A stretch of DNA of 64,000 nt from positions 62,001 through 126,000 of the forward strand of contig NZ_QMEU01000004.1 of assembly GCF_003284975.1 (NCBI RefSeq), given 5' to 3'. This document shows, piece after piece, positions 57,207 through 64,000 of the stretch. The notes beneath the pieces are model-generated. The model was not told the DNA's origin, did not search any database, and was given only the letters and a program-made list of their open reading frames with translations. A program made the translations under genes and the position numbers. Positions within the stretch are counted from its first letter, which is position 1, and every line of letters starts with the position of its first letter. The stretch comes from Mycobacterium colombiense. GTDB taxonomy: Bacteria > Actinomycetota > Actinomycetes > Mycobacteriales > Mycobacteriaceae.

Positions 57207-58399
57207 GTGGTGGGCTGCGGTTCAGCGCGGAAGACGTCGGCTACCTGCGGTCGGCCGCGGGTGCCGCGGCGCTGGCGGAGGTCGCCCGACTCGAGCTGAC
57301 CGACGCCACCCGGGTCGCCGACGTCGACGCCGCCCGCGCCCGATTCGGCGACCGCGCCGCGATCCTGGTGGAGACGGTCCTATTGCGCCGCCGTGCGGGG
57401 GACAAGCTCGGCGGCCTGGCGGGGCCGGCGTGGCTGTTCACCGACGAGGCGCTGCAGCAGGCCACCGCGGCACCGGTGGCCTTGCACCGGGCCCAGCGAC
57501 TGGCCGGCGCCGCCCCCGACCTCGTCGTGCACGACGTGACCTGTTCGATCGGCACCGAGCTCGCCGCTCTGCGGTCCTGCCGGGTCACCGCGGTGGGCAG
57601 CGATATCGACCCGGTGCGGCTGGCCATGGCCCGCCACAACGTGGGGGAGGCGGCCCTGATCTGCCGCGCCGACGCCCTGCGCCCGATCACCCGCGACGCC
57701 GTGCTCGTCGCCGACCCGGCCCGGCGCGTCGCGGGCCGGCGCCGGTTGCGCATCGACGACTACCGGCCCGACCTGGGCTCGCTGCTCGACACCTGCCGCG
57801 ACCGGCACTTCGTCGTAAAGTGCGCTCCCGGAATCGATTTCGATGAGGTGCGGCGCCTTGGCTTCGGCGGCGAGATCGAGGTGACGTCGTATCGGGGTTC
57901 GGTCCGGGAAGCCTGCCTGTGGTCGGCCGGGCTCGCGCGGCCCGGCGTGGGCCGGCGGGCCAACATGCTGGACCGCGGCGAGCAGCTCACCGACACCGAT
58001 CCCGACGACTGCGGTGTGCGGCCGGCCGGTCGCTGGATCGTCGACCCGGACGGCGCCGTGGTGCGGGCCGGGCTGGTGCGCCACTACGGCGCACGGCACG
58101 GACTGTGGCAGCTCGACCCCGACATCGCCTACCTCTCCGGTGACCGGCTACCGGCCGCCGACCGCGGGTTCGAGGTGCTCGAACAGCTGGTCTTCGACGA
58201 GCGCCGCCTGCGCCAGGCGCTGTCGGCGCGCGACTGCGGCTCGCTCGAGGTGCTGGTGCGCGGGATGCGCGTCGACCCGGACGCGCTGCGCAAACGGATG
58301 CGGCTGCGCGGGAGCCGCGCGCTGTCGGTGGTCATCGCCCGCATCGGCGCCCGGACCGCCAGCCGGGCGATGGCATTCGTTTGCCGGCCCTCCCGATAG
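57203..58399 (+). CDS. THUMP-like domain methyltransferase-related protein (Rv3037c-like)
   Basis: About 398 residues. The N-terminal helical part is followed by a class I methyltransferase core (VHDVTCSIGTELAAL, AVGSDIDPVRLAMARHN, DAVLVADPARR) and a C-terminal THUMP-like region (GSLEVLVRGMRVDPDALRKRM). The only canonical start in frame is GTG 57140, deep in the upstream gene. The family usually begins at SGGLRFSAEDV, pointing to CTG 57203, which overlaps the preceding TGA by three of its bases. H37Rv's counterpart is listed, as I recall, with the polymethylated polysaccharide gene cluster; its reaction is not settled. Confidence 0.82.
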   Translation: MSGGLRFSAEDVGYLRSAAGAAALAEVARLELTDATRVADVDAARARFGDRAAILVETVLLRRRAGDKLGGLAGPAWLFTDEALQQATAAPVALHRAQRLAGAAPDLVVHDVTCSIGTELAALRSCRVTAVGSDIDPVRLAMARHNVGEAALICRADALRPITRDAVLVADPARRVAGRRRLRIDDYRPDLGSLLDTCRDRHFVVKCAPGIDFDEVRRLGFGGEIEVTSYRGSVREACLWSAGLARPGVGRRANMLDRGEQLTDTDPDDCGVRPAGRWIVDPDGAVVRAGLVRHYGARHGLWQLDPDIAYLSGDRLPAADRGFEVLEQLVFDERRLRQALSARDCGSLEVLVRGMRVDPDALRKRMRLRGSRALSVVIARIGARTASRAMAFVCRPSR

Positions 58400-58469
58400 C
58401 TCCGGGTACGCTGGCGGCGTCACTGCTCCGGATCACCGGCCCTGGCCACTCTGCGAGGACGATTCCACG

Positions 58470-59153
58470 ATGCGTTATCCGATAGCCGCTGCGCTGCTGG
58501 CGGCGGCGGTCCTGTCGGGCTGCCCGGCCGCGGCCGAGCCGCCGTCGTGTGCCGGTTTGGGCGGCAGCGTCGGGGCCGGCCAACTGTGCCATCTGCACGC
58601 GACCGGCCCCAACTACACGCTCAACATGACCTTCCCCGCCGACTACCCGGACGAGCAGGCGCTGACCGACTACATCACCCAGAACCGGGACGGCTTCGTC
58701 GCCGTCGCGCAGAGTTCCGGTGGCCGCGACCAGCCCTACCAGCTGGAGGCCACCACCGAACAGCACAGCGCCGGGCAGCCGCCGCACAACACCCGCAGCG
58801 TGGTGCTCAAGTTCTTCCAGGACGTCGGGGGATCGCACTCGTCGATCTGGTACAAGGCCTTCAACTTCAACCTGGGCACCAAGCAGCCGCTGACCTTCGA
58901 CAACCTGTTCCCACCGAATACCACGCCGCTGGACGCCATCTTCCCGATCGTGCAGCGCGACCTGGAACGCCAAACCCCGTTGGGCGCCGCCATTTTGCCG
59001 TCGACCGGGCATGACCCGACGCACTACCAGAACTTCGCCATCACCGACGATCAGCTGATCTTCTACTTCGCCCCCGGCGAGATGCTGCCGGCGTTCGGCG
59101 GGCCGCTGCAGGCCCAGGTGCCGCGCAACGCCATCGGGCCGCTGGCGATCTAG
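58470..59153 (+). CDS. TB22.2: Secreted protein TB22.2 family (Rv3036c-like esterase/DUF3298)
   Basis: A 227-residue pre-protein, equal in length to H37Rv TB22.2. The signal sequence ends with a lipobox-like LSGC at residues 15-18, or cleavage at AAA just after. The mature chain has an RsiV/DUF3298-like C-terminal part (KAFNFNLGTKQPLTFDNLFPP and TDDQLIFYFAPGEMLPA). ATG at 58470. Its TAG shares CTAG with the convergent gene. Rv3036c has been reported to have esterase activity. No catalytic triad is assigned here. Confidence 0.9.
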   Translation: MRYPIAAALLAAAVLSGCPAAAEPPSCAGLGGSVGAGQLCHLHATGPNYTLNMTFPADYPDEQALTDYITQNRDGFVAVAQSSGGRDQPYQLEATTEQHSAGQPPHNTRSVVLKFFQDVGGSHSSIWYKAFNFNLGTKQPLTFDNLFPPNTTPLDAIFPIVQRDLERQTPLGAAILPSTGHDPTHYQNFAITDDQLIFYFAPGEMLPAFGGPLQAQVPRNAIGPLAI

Positions 59154-59539
59154 ACCGGGCCGGCCTGCAACTCCATCGCGACGGCGCCGACCGCCAGCGC
59201 CACCTGCGCGAGGCACCCGACGATCGGGACGAAAAACGCCCGCTGCCGGCGCACCAGCAGGTACACCGCGACCACGATGTCGATGAGCAACAGGGCCGCG
59301 CCGCCCCAGGTGGCCAGGTTCATGGCACGGTCGATCCAGGCGGAATCGCCGCACTGCCGGGAGCCGCACGCATCGGTGGTCATCACCAGCAGGCCCAGCA
59401 GCGCGAAGGTCGCGCCGTAGAGGCCGGCGTGGATGACCAGCAAGATGACCGTCGCCACGATGTCGGCGGTGTTGCTGCGGCCGCTTCCTGCGGTACTTGT
59501 GGTGGCGGCGCCGTGCGCCGCGGGCTCGTCGATCGGCAC
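59150..59539 (-). CDS. Membrane protein with four predicted helices
   Basis: A 129-residue protein. After a polar N-terminal 25 residues come hydrophobic segments at about 27-52 (IVATVILLVIHAGLYGATF), 72-95 (LATWGGAALLLIDIVVAVYLL) and 101-123, with CGSRQCGDS between the first two, likely outside. No function recognised. Its stop lies within the TB22.2 stop. The PQQ-propeller lipoprotein gene ends about 20 bases upstream on the same strand. Confidence 0.72.
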   Translation of the reverse strand: MPIDEPAAHGAATTSTAGSGRSNTADIVATVILLVIHAGLYGATFALLGLLVMTTDACGSRQCGDSAWIDRAMNLATWGGAALLLIDIVVAVYLLVRRQRAFFVPIVGCLAQVALAVGAVAMELQAGPV

Positions 59540-59557
59540 TACAGCAGTATGTCCCGG

Positions 59558-60889
59558 TCAGGCCGGCGCAAAACCGTAAACCTGGCCGTCGCTGGTGGCG
59601 GTCACCACCCGGCGATCGGTGCCGACCGAGACCCCGACGGGATACCCGGTCGCCGCGGGCAGCGCAGAGCTGTTCAGCGTGCGCCCGCTGCCCGGATCGA
59701 ATACCAGCAGCGACATGCCGGGGGCGCCGTTCGCCGGTGGGCCGCTGACCACCGCGTAGCCGACGCCGCCGGCCAGGCTCGACGTCGACAGGGGGAACAC
59801 GTCGTCGCGGCGCCACGCCTGGTCGGCGTGATCACCGGCGTCCCTGAACGCCGCCAGCCGGGTGTCGGGCCCGCCGCCCGCCACGATCAGCCCCTGCGGG
59901 GTGACCGCGGGCGGCGTCTGCGCCAGGAAGCCCAGCGGCGCCGACCATTTCACCTTCGCGTCGGCGGTGCGCAGCGCCCACAGCCGTTGGTCGCGGCCGT
60001 TGACGTAGACGGTCGATCCGTCGGCCGACAGCACCGGGCTGGCGATGACGCCGGCGCCGACGGCGTCGCTGGTCCACTCGCGGGTCAGGAGCGGCGTCTG
60101 CCCGGGGTGGTACTTCAGCCCCACCAGACCCGCGGCCGGGGCGCCGGGCTGCCACACCCCGAGCACCACCATCCCGTTGGCCGGCGAGAAGGCGGGCGCG
60201 GCCGCGACGGGACAGCCCTGGCGGGCCGGGACGCAGTCGGCAAGCCCGCGCGCGGCGTCGGTGGGGTCGACGCCGTCGACGAGATCGAGCGGGCTCCCGG
60301 TCACCTGGCCGCGATGGGAGTCGAAGACCAGCACCTGCCCCAGGTGGGTCGTGACGAGCAGCTCGCCCTGCCCGAGGAACCGCGGCGTGGTGGGCATGCC
60401 GATCACCGGCTGGCGCCACCGCGTCCACTGGGTGACCGGAAAGGACAGCATGGCCCCGGGCTGGCCGACATAGGCGTTGTCGAAACCGTCGAGCAGCGGG
60501 CCGCCGAAACCCCCACCCTGGGCGAGCCGCACACACCAGCGCTGCCGCCCGTTGTCGTTGTTCTCCCACTCCATCAGCGAACATCCCGCCGAGGTCTGGG
60601 CGTTGAGGACCAGATAGCCGCGCGCGCTGAGCGCCGGTCCGGCGGCCAGGCTTCCCTTCACCGACCGCGTCCATTGCAGCGACAGCTTGGTGGCCCCGCC
60701 GACGGTGGTGTAGCTGCTGTTGGCGGCGTCGGCGTACTGGGCCGGCCAACCTTGCGCGGCCGCCGCGTCCACCCACGAGTCGGTGTTGCCGCAGGCGCCG
60801 AGCGGCACCGCGAGCACGGCCGCCAGCGCCACGGATGAACAACGTCGGAGCCCACTGACGAGTCGTCGGGCAAGCACGTCGGTTTCCAA
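59558..60889 (-). CDS. PQQ-type beta-propeller lipoprotein (Rv3035-like)
   Basis: A 443-residue pre-lipoprotein. The lipobox is PLGAC near residue 33. The mature chain contains repeats of the PQQ propeller kind: LSLQWTRSVKGSLAAGPALS, TPRFLGQGELLVTTHLGQVLVFD, IASPVLSADGSTVYVNGRDQRLWALR and VTATSDGQVYGFAPA. It resembles BamB-like scaffold proteins without dehydrogenase residues. TTG 60889 (GGAAGGA upstream) or GTG 60877 is the start. Divergent from the acyltransferase gene. Confidence 0.85.
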   Translation of the reverse strand: METDVLARRLVSGLRRCSSVALAAVLAVPLGACGNTDSWVDAAAAQGWPAQYADAANSSYTTVGGATKLSLQWTRSVKGSLAAGPALSARGYLVLNAQTSAGCSLMEWENNDNGRQRWCVRLAQGGGFGGPLLDGFDNAYVGQPGAMLSFPVTQWTRWRQPVIGMPTTPRFLGQGELLVTTHLGQVLVFDSHRGQVTGSPLDLVDGVDPTDAARGLADCVPARQGCPVAAAPAFSPANGMVVLGVWQPGAPAAGLVGLKYHPGQTPLLTREWTSDAVGAGVIASPVLSADGSTVYVNGRDQRLWALRTADAKVKWSAPLGFLAQTPPAVTPQGLIVAGGGPDTRLAAFRDAGDHADQAWRRDDVFPLSTSSLAGGVGYAVVSGPPANGAPGMSLLVFDPGSGRTLNSSALPAATGYPVGVSVGTDRRVVTATSDGQVYGFAPA

Positions 60890-60973
60890 GTCCTTCCGCA
60901 GGGGCGTTCGGCGGGTGCGGCGATCGAGTACACGTGAGGGTAGCGCTTGGCCTCTCGACTAGGCTTTCCGGCC

Positions 60974-61711
60974 ATGACATCCATGTGGGGTGCCCCGGTC
61001 CATCGTCGCTGGCGTGGATCAAATCTGCGCGACCCGCGCCAGGCCAAGTTCCTCACGTTGGCCTCGCTGAAATGGGTGCTGCGCAACCGCGCATACACCC
61101 CGTGGTACCTGGTGCGCTACTGGCGGCTGCTGAAGTTCAAGCTGGCCAACCCGCACATCATCACCCGCGGCATGGTGTTTCTGGGCAAGGGCGTCGAGAT
61201 CCACGCCACGCCCGAGCTCGCGCAGCTCGAGATCGGCCGCTGGGTGCACATCGGCGACAAGAACACCATCCGCGCGCACGAGGGCTCGCTGCGGTTCGGT
61301 GACAAGGTGGTGCTGGGTCGCGACAACGTGATCAACGCCTACCTCGACATCGAGCTCGGCGACTCGGTGTTGATGGCCGACTGGTGCTACGTCTGCGATT
61401 TCGACCACCGCATGGACAACATCGACCTGCCGATCAAGGACCAGGGCATCGTCAAGTCCCCGGTCCGGATCGGTCCGGACACCTGGGTGGGCGTCAAGGT
61501 ATCGGTGCTGCGCGGCACGTCCGTCGGGCGTGGTTGCGTGCTCGGGTCTCACGCGGTGGTCCGCGGGGTGATCCCGGACTACTCGATCGCGGTCGGCGCG
61601 CCGGCCAAGGTGGTGAAGAACCGCCAGCTCGCCTGGGAGAGCTCGGCCGCCCAGCGCGCCGAACTGGCGGCCGCGCTGGCCGACATCGAGCGCAAGAAGG
61701 CGTCCCGCTAG
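60974..61711 (+). CDS. Left-handed beta-helix acyltransferase (Rv3034c-like)
   Basis: A 245-residue hexapeptide-repeat acyltransferase from ATG 60974. Repeats run from GMVFLGKGVEIHATPELAQL through IGRWVHIGDKNTI and VVLGRDNVINAYLDIELGDS, ending in VGSHAVVRGVIPDYSIAVGAPAKVVKN. The catalytic histidine is probably in CDFDHRMDN. It lies by the gene set associated with 6-O-methylglucose lipopolysaccharide in mycobacteria, where a role in acylating that polysaccharide has been proposed. Stop shares CTAG with the convergent gene. Confidence 0.87.
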   Translation: MTSMWGAPVHRRWRGSNLRDPRQAKFLTLASLKWVLRNRAYTPWYLVRYWRLLKFKLANPHIITRGMVFLGKGVEIHATPELAQLEIGRWVHIGDKNTIRAHEGSLRFGDKVVLGRDNVINAYLDIELGDSVLMADWCYVCDFDHRMDNIDLPIKDQGIVKSPVRIGPDTWVGVKVSVLRGTSVGRGCVLGSHAVVRGVIPDYSIAVGAPAKVVKNRQLAWESSAAQRAELAAALADIERKKASR

Positions 61712-62259
61712 CCGGCGGCCTGCGGCTGCTCGTCGACCTTGAAGTGGAAGTTGACGTCGCCGGCGTCGACATCGGTCACGGTCACCAGCACGCCGTATCT
61801 GTCGGCGCCGTCGGTGAGCTGACACCGTAACGTCGCGCCCGCAACGCCTTTGAGGTTGTCGGGGCAGGTCACCGCGTCCGGTTTGCGGCCGACCTGCTGG
61901 CCCACCTGGGTGCTGATCGCGCCGGCGACCTGGTTCTTGTCGACGGTCTCGACCATGTCGAACTTGACGTCGCTGCCGTTGACGCTGGTCACCGTGACGT
62001 TGACGTTGAACGGTCGCTCCTTGACCTTCATGTCGCAGTTGATCTGCGCGCCGACCTTCGCGGGCAGATCGCTGGGGCAGTTCACCGACTCCGGTTTGTT
62101 GCCCGCGGCATCGGTCATTTTGGCGGTGATCTGGCCGGCGACATCGCTCTTGCTCACCGAGTGCGAGGTGCCGATGGAACACGAACAGGCGCCGACGCCC
62201 GCGGCCAGTCCGGCCGCCGCGCCCGAGATCAGCAGTGCCCGGATGATGAAGCTGGTCAT
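61708..62259 (-). CDS. Lipoprotein with two DUF4333 domains (Rv3033-like)
   Basis: A 183-residue pre-lipoprotein (Rv3033 is 182). The leader ends GVGAC or CSC around residues 25-27. Two DUF4333 units follow: about residues 35-105 (VAGQITAKM to SDVKFDM, cysteines in VNCPSDL and INCDM) and about 108-175 (VAGAISTQV to GDVNFHF, cysteines in VTCPDNL and LRCQL). Each pair of cysteines probably forms a disulfide outside the membrane. Function unknown. ATG at 62259. Confidence 0.85.
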   Translation of the reverse strand: MTSFIIRALLISGAAAGLAAGVGACSCSIGTSHSVSKSDVAGQITAKMTDAAGNKPESVNCPSDLPAKVGAQINCDMKVKERPFNVNVTVTSVNGSDVKFDMVETVDKNQVAGAISTQVGQQVGRKPDAVTCPDNLKGVAGATLRCQLTDGADRYGVLVTVTDVDAGDVNFHFKVDEQPQAAG

Positions 62260-62522
62260 TGTCGCCTCCCGAATGGCTTGCCCACGCTGAATTGGCTGAT
62301 CGTGGCACGCTCAGCGGTTTCGGGCGGACGATTCAGCAAACGGGTGTCGGCGGGCTCGGCCGTTGCTGCGCCGGTGACCCACCAAAGGCCACTCGTGTCA
62401 CAGCGGTAACGTCTGCGCACCATAATCCGCTTTTCGATTCCGCCGGCGCGGGTGCTAGCACATGGCGGAAGGTGCGCATCAGTTCGCGGAGCCGGCGGGA
62501 GCGCCTCGGCGGCGAATCGCGC

Positions 62523-63851
62523 TCAGATGTTCTGGTAGCGCCGCAGCGCCTCGGCGCGCTCCGCGGCGTGGTCGACTATCGGCTCGGGATAGCCGTCGGG
62601 ACGCTGACCCTTGCGCAGGTGCACGTCGTCGGCCGAACGCAGCTCCGGGACCCAGCGCCGGATGTAGTCGCCCGACGGGTCGAACTTCTCACCCTGGGTG
62701 ATCGGGTTGAACACCCGGAAGTAGGGCGCGGCGTCGGTGCCGCAGCCCGCACACCACTGCCAGCCGTGCTGGTTGTTCGCCATGTCACCGTCGACCAGCT
62801 GGTCCAGGAACCATTCGGCCCCCCATTGCCACGGCAGGTGCAGGTCCTTGACCAGAAACGAGGCCACGGCCATGCGCACCCGGTTGTGCATGAATCCGGT
62901 GTCGCGCAGCTGGCGCATGCCGGCATCCACGAACGGAAAGCCCGTCTCGCCGGCTTTCCATGCCTCGAAGCGGCGGGTCGCCTGCGCGCCGGTGTCGGTC
63001 TGGATGCCGTCGAAATCGCTGTTCCAGTTCCGCCAGGCGCTGGCCGGCCAGTGGTGCAGCACATCGGCATAGAAGTCGCGAAAAGCCAACTCCCGCAAGA
63101 AGGCCTGCGCCCCGCCGCTTCGCGCGTCCAGGTCGGCGACCAGGGTGCGCGGATGAATGGCGCCGAATTTCAGGTGCGCCGACATGCGGCTGGTCCCGGT
63201 CAGGTCGGGCCTGTTGCGGTCCTCGGCGTAGCTCTGTAAGCCGTTGTCGACGAACGACTTCCACTGTTTGCGTGCCGCCGCCTCGCCGGCGGCCACTTCG
63301 AGGGCGGGACCGGGATCGGGGAGGTCGCACTGCTTGATGGGCAGTTTCGCCGGATCCAGCCAGCGCGCGGACGTCGCGTTCGACTTCGCCGGTTCCCGCC
63401 AGCCGGTCTTGCGCCACTGGCGCAGAAACGGGGTGAACACTTTGTAGGGCGAGCCATCGGGTTTGGTGACGCGGCCGGGTGAGACGAGATACGGCGACCC
63501 CGTCGCCACCAGCGGCACCGGACCCAGCGCCGCGCGCACCCGCTCGTCGCGGCGCGTGCCGAACGGCGCGAAGTCTTCGGAGACGTGCACCGACGACGCC
63601 CCGATTTCCTCGACGATGTGGGGAATCTGCGTGTGGGGCTGCCCGCGGGTGACCAGCAGCCGGCCGTCGAGATCGTCGCGCAGCCGGCGCAGCGAGTCAC
63701 CGAGGTACTGCAGTCGGCGTTGCCCCGAGGACTGTTCCAGGCGCGGGTCCAGCACGAAGCAGGCGAGCACCTCGTCGTTCTCCGCCGCGGCGAGCAGCGC
63801 CGGATGATCGTGTAACCGCAGATCGCGGCGAAACCACAGCAGTGCCGGCAT
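62523..63851 (-). CDS. phr: Deoxyribodipyrimidine photolyase
   Basis: A 442-residue class I cyclobutane-pyrimidine-dimer photolyase that repairs UV damage with blue light and reduced FAD. N-terminal antenna domain LLWFRRDLRLHDHPALLAA; FAD domain with WRNWNSDFDGIQTDTG, FPFVDAGMRQLRDTGFMHNRVRM and DGDMANNQHGWQWCAGCGTD, which holds the tryptophan path. ATG at 63851, three bases after the TspO-type stop, so the two are an operon. M. tuberculosis has no photolyase as far as I know, consistent with an environmental mycobacterium. Confidence 0.95.
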   Translation of the reverse strand: MPALLWFRRDLRLHDHPALLAAAENDEVLACFVLDPRLEQSSGQRRLQYLGDSLRRLRDDLDGRLLVTRGQPHTQIPHIVEEIGASSVHVSEDFAPFGTRRDERVRAALGPVPLVATGSPYLVSPGRVTKPDGSPYKVFTPFLRQWRKTGWREPAKSNATSARWLDPAKLPIKQCDLPDPGPALEVAAGEAAARKQWKSFVDNGLQSYAEDRNRPDLTGTSRMSAHLKFGAIHPRTLVADLDARSGGAQAFLRELAFRDFYADVLHHWPASAWRNWNSDFDGIQTDTGAQATRRFEAWKAGETGFPFVDAGMRQLRDTGFMHNRVRMAVASFLVKDLHLPWQWGAEWFLDQLVDGDMANNQHGWQWCAGCGTDAAPYFRVFNPITQGEKFDPSGDYIRRWVPELRSADDVHLRKGQRPDGYPEPIVDHAAERAEALRRYQNI

Positions 63852-63854
63852 GAT

Positions 63855-64000
63855 CTACCCGTTGAGTCGCCAGATGTGGGTGGACAAAACGGTCGCGAAG
63901 CCGCACCACAAGGGGTAGGGCAGCAACGCCAGCGCGCCGCGCGGCGTGGCTTGTGCCGTGCGCCTGACCAGATCGGCGCTACTGGCCGTCAGCGCCACCG
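63855..64000 (-). CDS. TspO/MBR-family membrane protein, partial (5' end off window)
   Basis: Only the C-terminal 47 codons are visible. They read LVRRTAQATPRGALALLPYP, then LWCGFATVLSTHIWRLNG and TAG. The LPYxxWxxFAxxLNxxIWRLN type ending is diagnostic of TspO, a five-helix tryptophan-rich sensor/porphyrin-binding protein. Spacing of three bases to phr suggests joint transcription and a shared link to light or porphyrin stress. Confidence 0.78.
   Translation of the reverse strand, partial: VALTASSADLVRRTAQATPRGALALLPYPLWCGFATVLSTHIWRLNG

Overview
The window is very GC-rich, densely coded DNA from a non-tuberculous Mycobacterium, most likely a slow grower related to the M. avium complex. The assignment rests on protein families and gene order, recalled from M. 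tuberculosis H37Rv and not searched: the stretch cstA-ligB-fadE22-GntR-cyp136-TetR-SDR-dinB2-TetR-FMN reductase-nrdHIE-TetR-monooxygenase-nrdF2-DUF3349-adhC-fecB-ctaD-serB2-ABC-NUDIX-echA17-methyltransferase-THUMP-like-TB22.2-PQQ lipoprotein-acetyltransferase-DUF4333 runs in the same order as Rv3063 to Rv3033, and several chosen starts reproduce the H37Rv protein lengths exactly (nrdE 725, nrdF2 324, adhC 346, echA17 254, TB22.2 227 residues). A photolyase, an MspA-like porin-family protein and a classical glycogen phosphorylase, none of which I know from M. tuberculosis, argue against the tuberculosis complex.

Layout. 1-3.6 kb: a partial membrane protein and a classical GT35 glycogen phosphorylase. 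3.6-16.5 kb: an accessory block between the mmr/DoxX genes and cstA. It holds an alpha/beta hydrolase, an SDR with a phosphotransferase, small secreted and MspA-like proteins, a four-gene acyl-CoA degradation operon (thiolase, enoyl-CoA hydratase, racemase, acyl-CoA dehydrogenase), a deleted glycoside hydrolase remnant, an F420-dependent oxidoreductase, a nitroreductase and an Hsp70-like protein. 16.4-27 kb: cstA, ligB, an SDR, the fused dehydrogenase fadE22, a divergent DUF35/thiolase pair and a double-module GntR regulator. 27-35.5 kb: a MEDS/HATPase regulator, two paralogous glycine-rich lipoproteins (one behind a textbook SigF-type promoter), cyp136 with its divergent EthR-like regulator, dinB2 and two more regulators. 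35.8-46.2 kb: the class Ib ribonucleotide reductase genes nrdHIE and nrdF2, both preceded by NrdR-type boxes, with regulators, a Baeyer-Villiger-type monooxygenase and short-chain dehydrogenases between them. 46.2-47.7 kb: a gene-poor, less GC-rich stretch. 47.7-62.3 kb: adhC, fecB, ctaD, serB2 and a tight plus-strand operon through a THUMP-like protein, then secreted proteins and an acyltransferase. 62.5-64 kb: photolyase behind the 3' end of a TspO/MBR gene.

The most distinctive property is the set of visible operators. Nearly every TetR-type gene has a clear palindrome next to it, often duplicated at about three helical turns. Other points of note are a thiolase that appears to start at ATT, a hairpin repeat whose three copies show compensatory base changes, and convergent neighbours that share stop-codon bases. 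I found no tRNA, rRNA, insertion sequence or CRISPR array.
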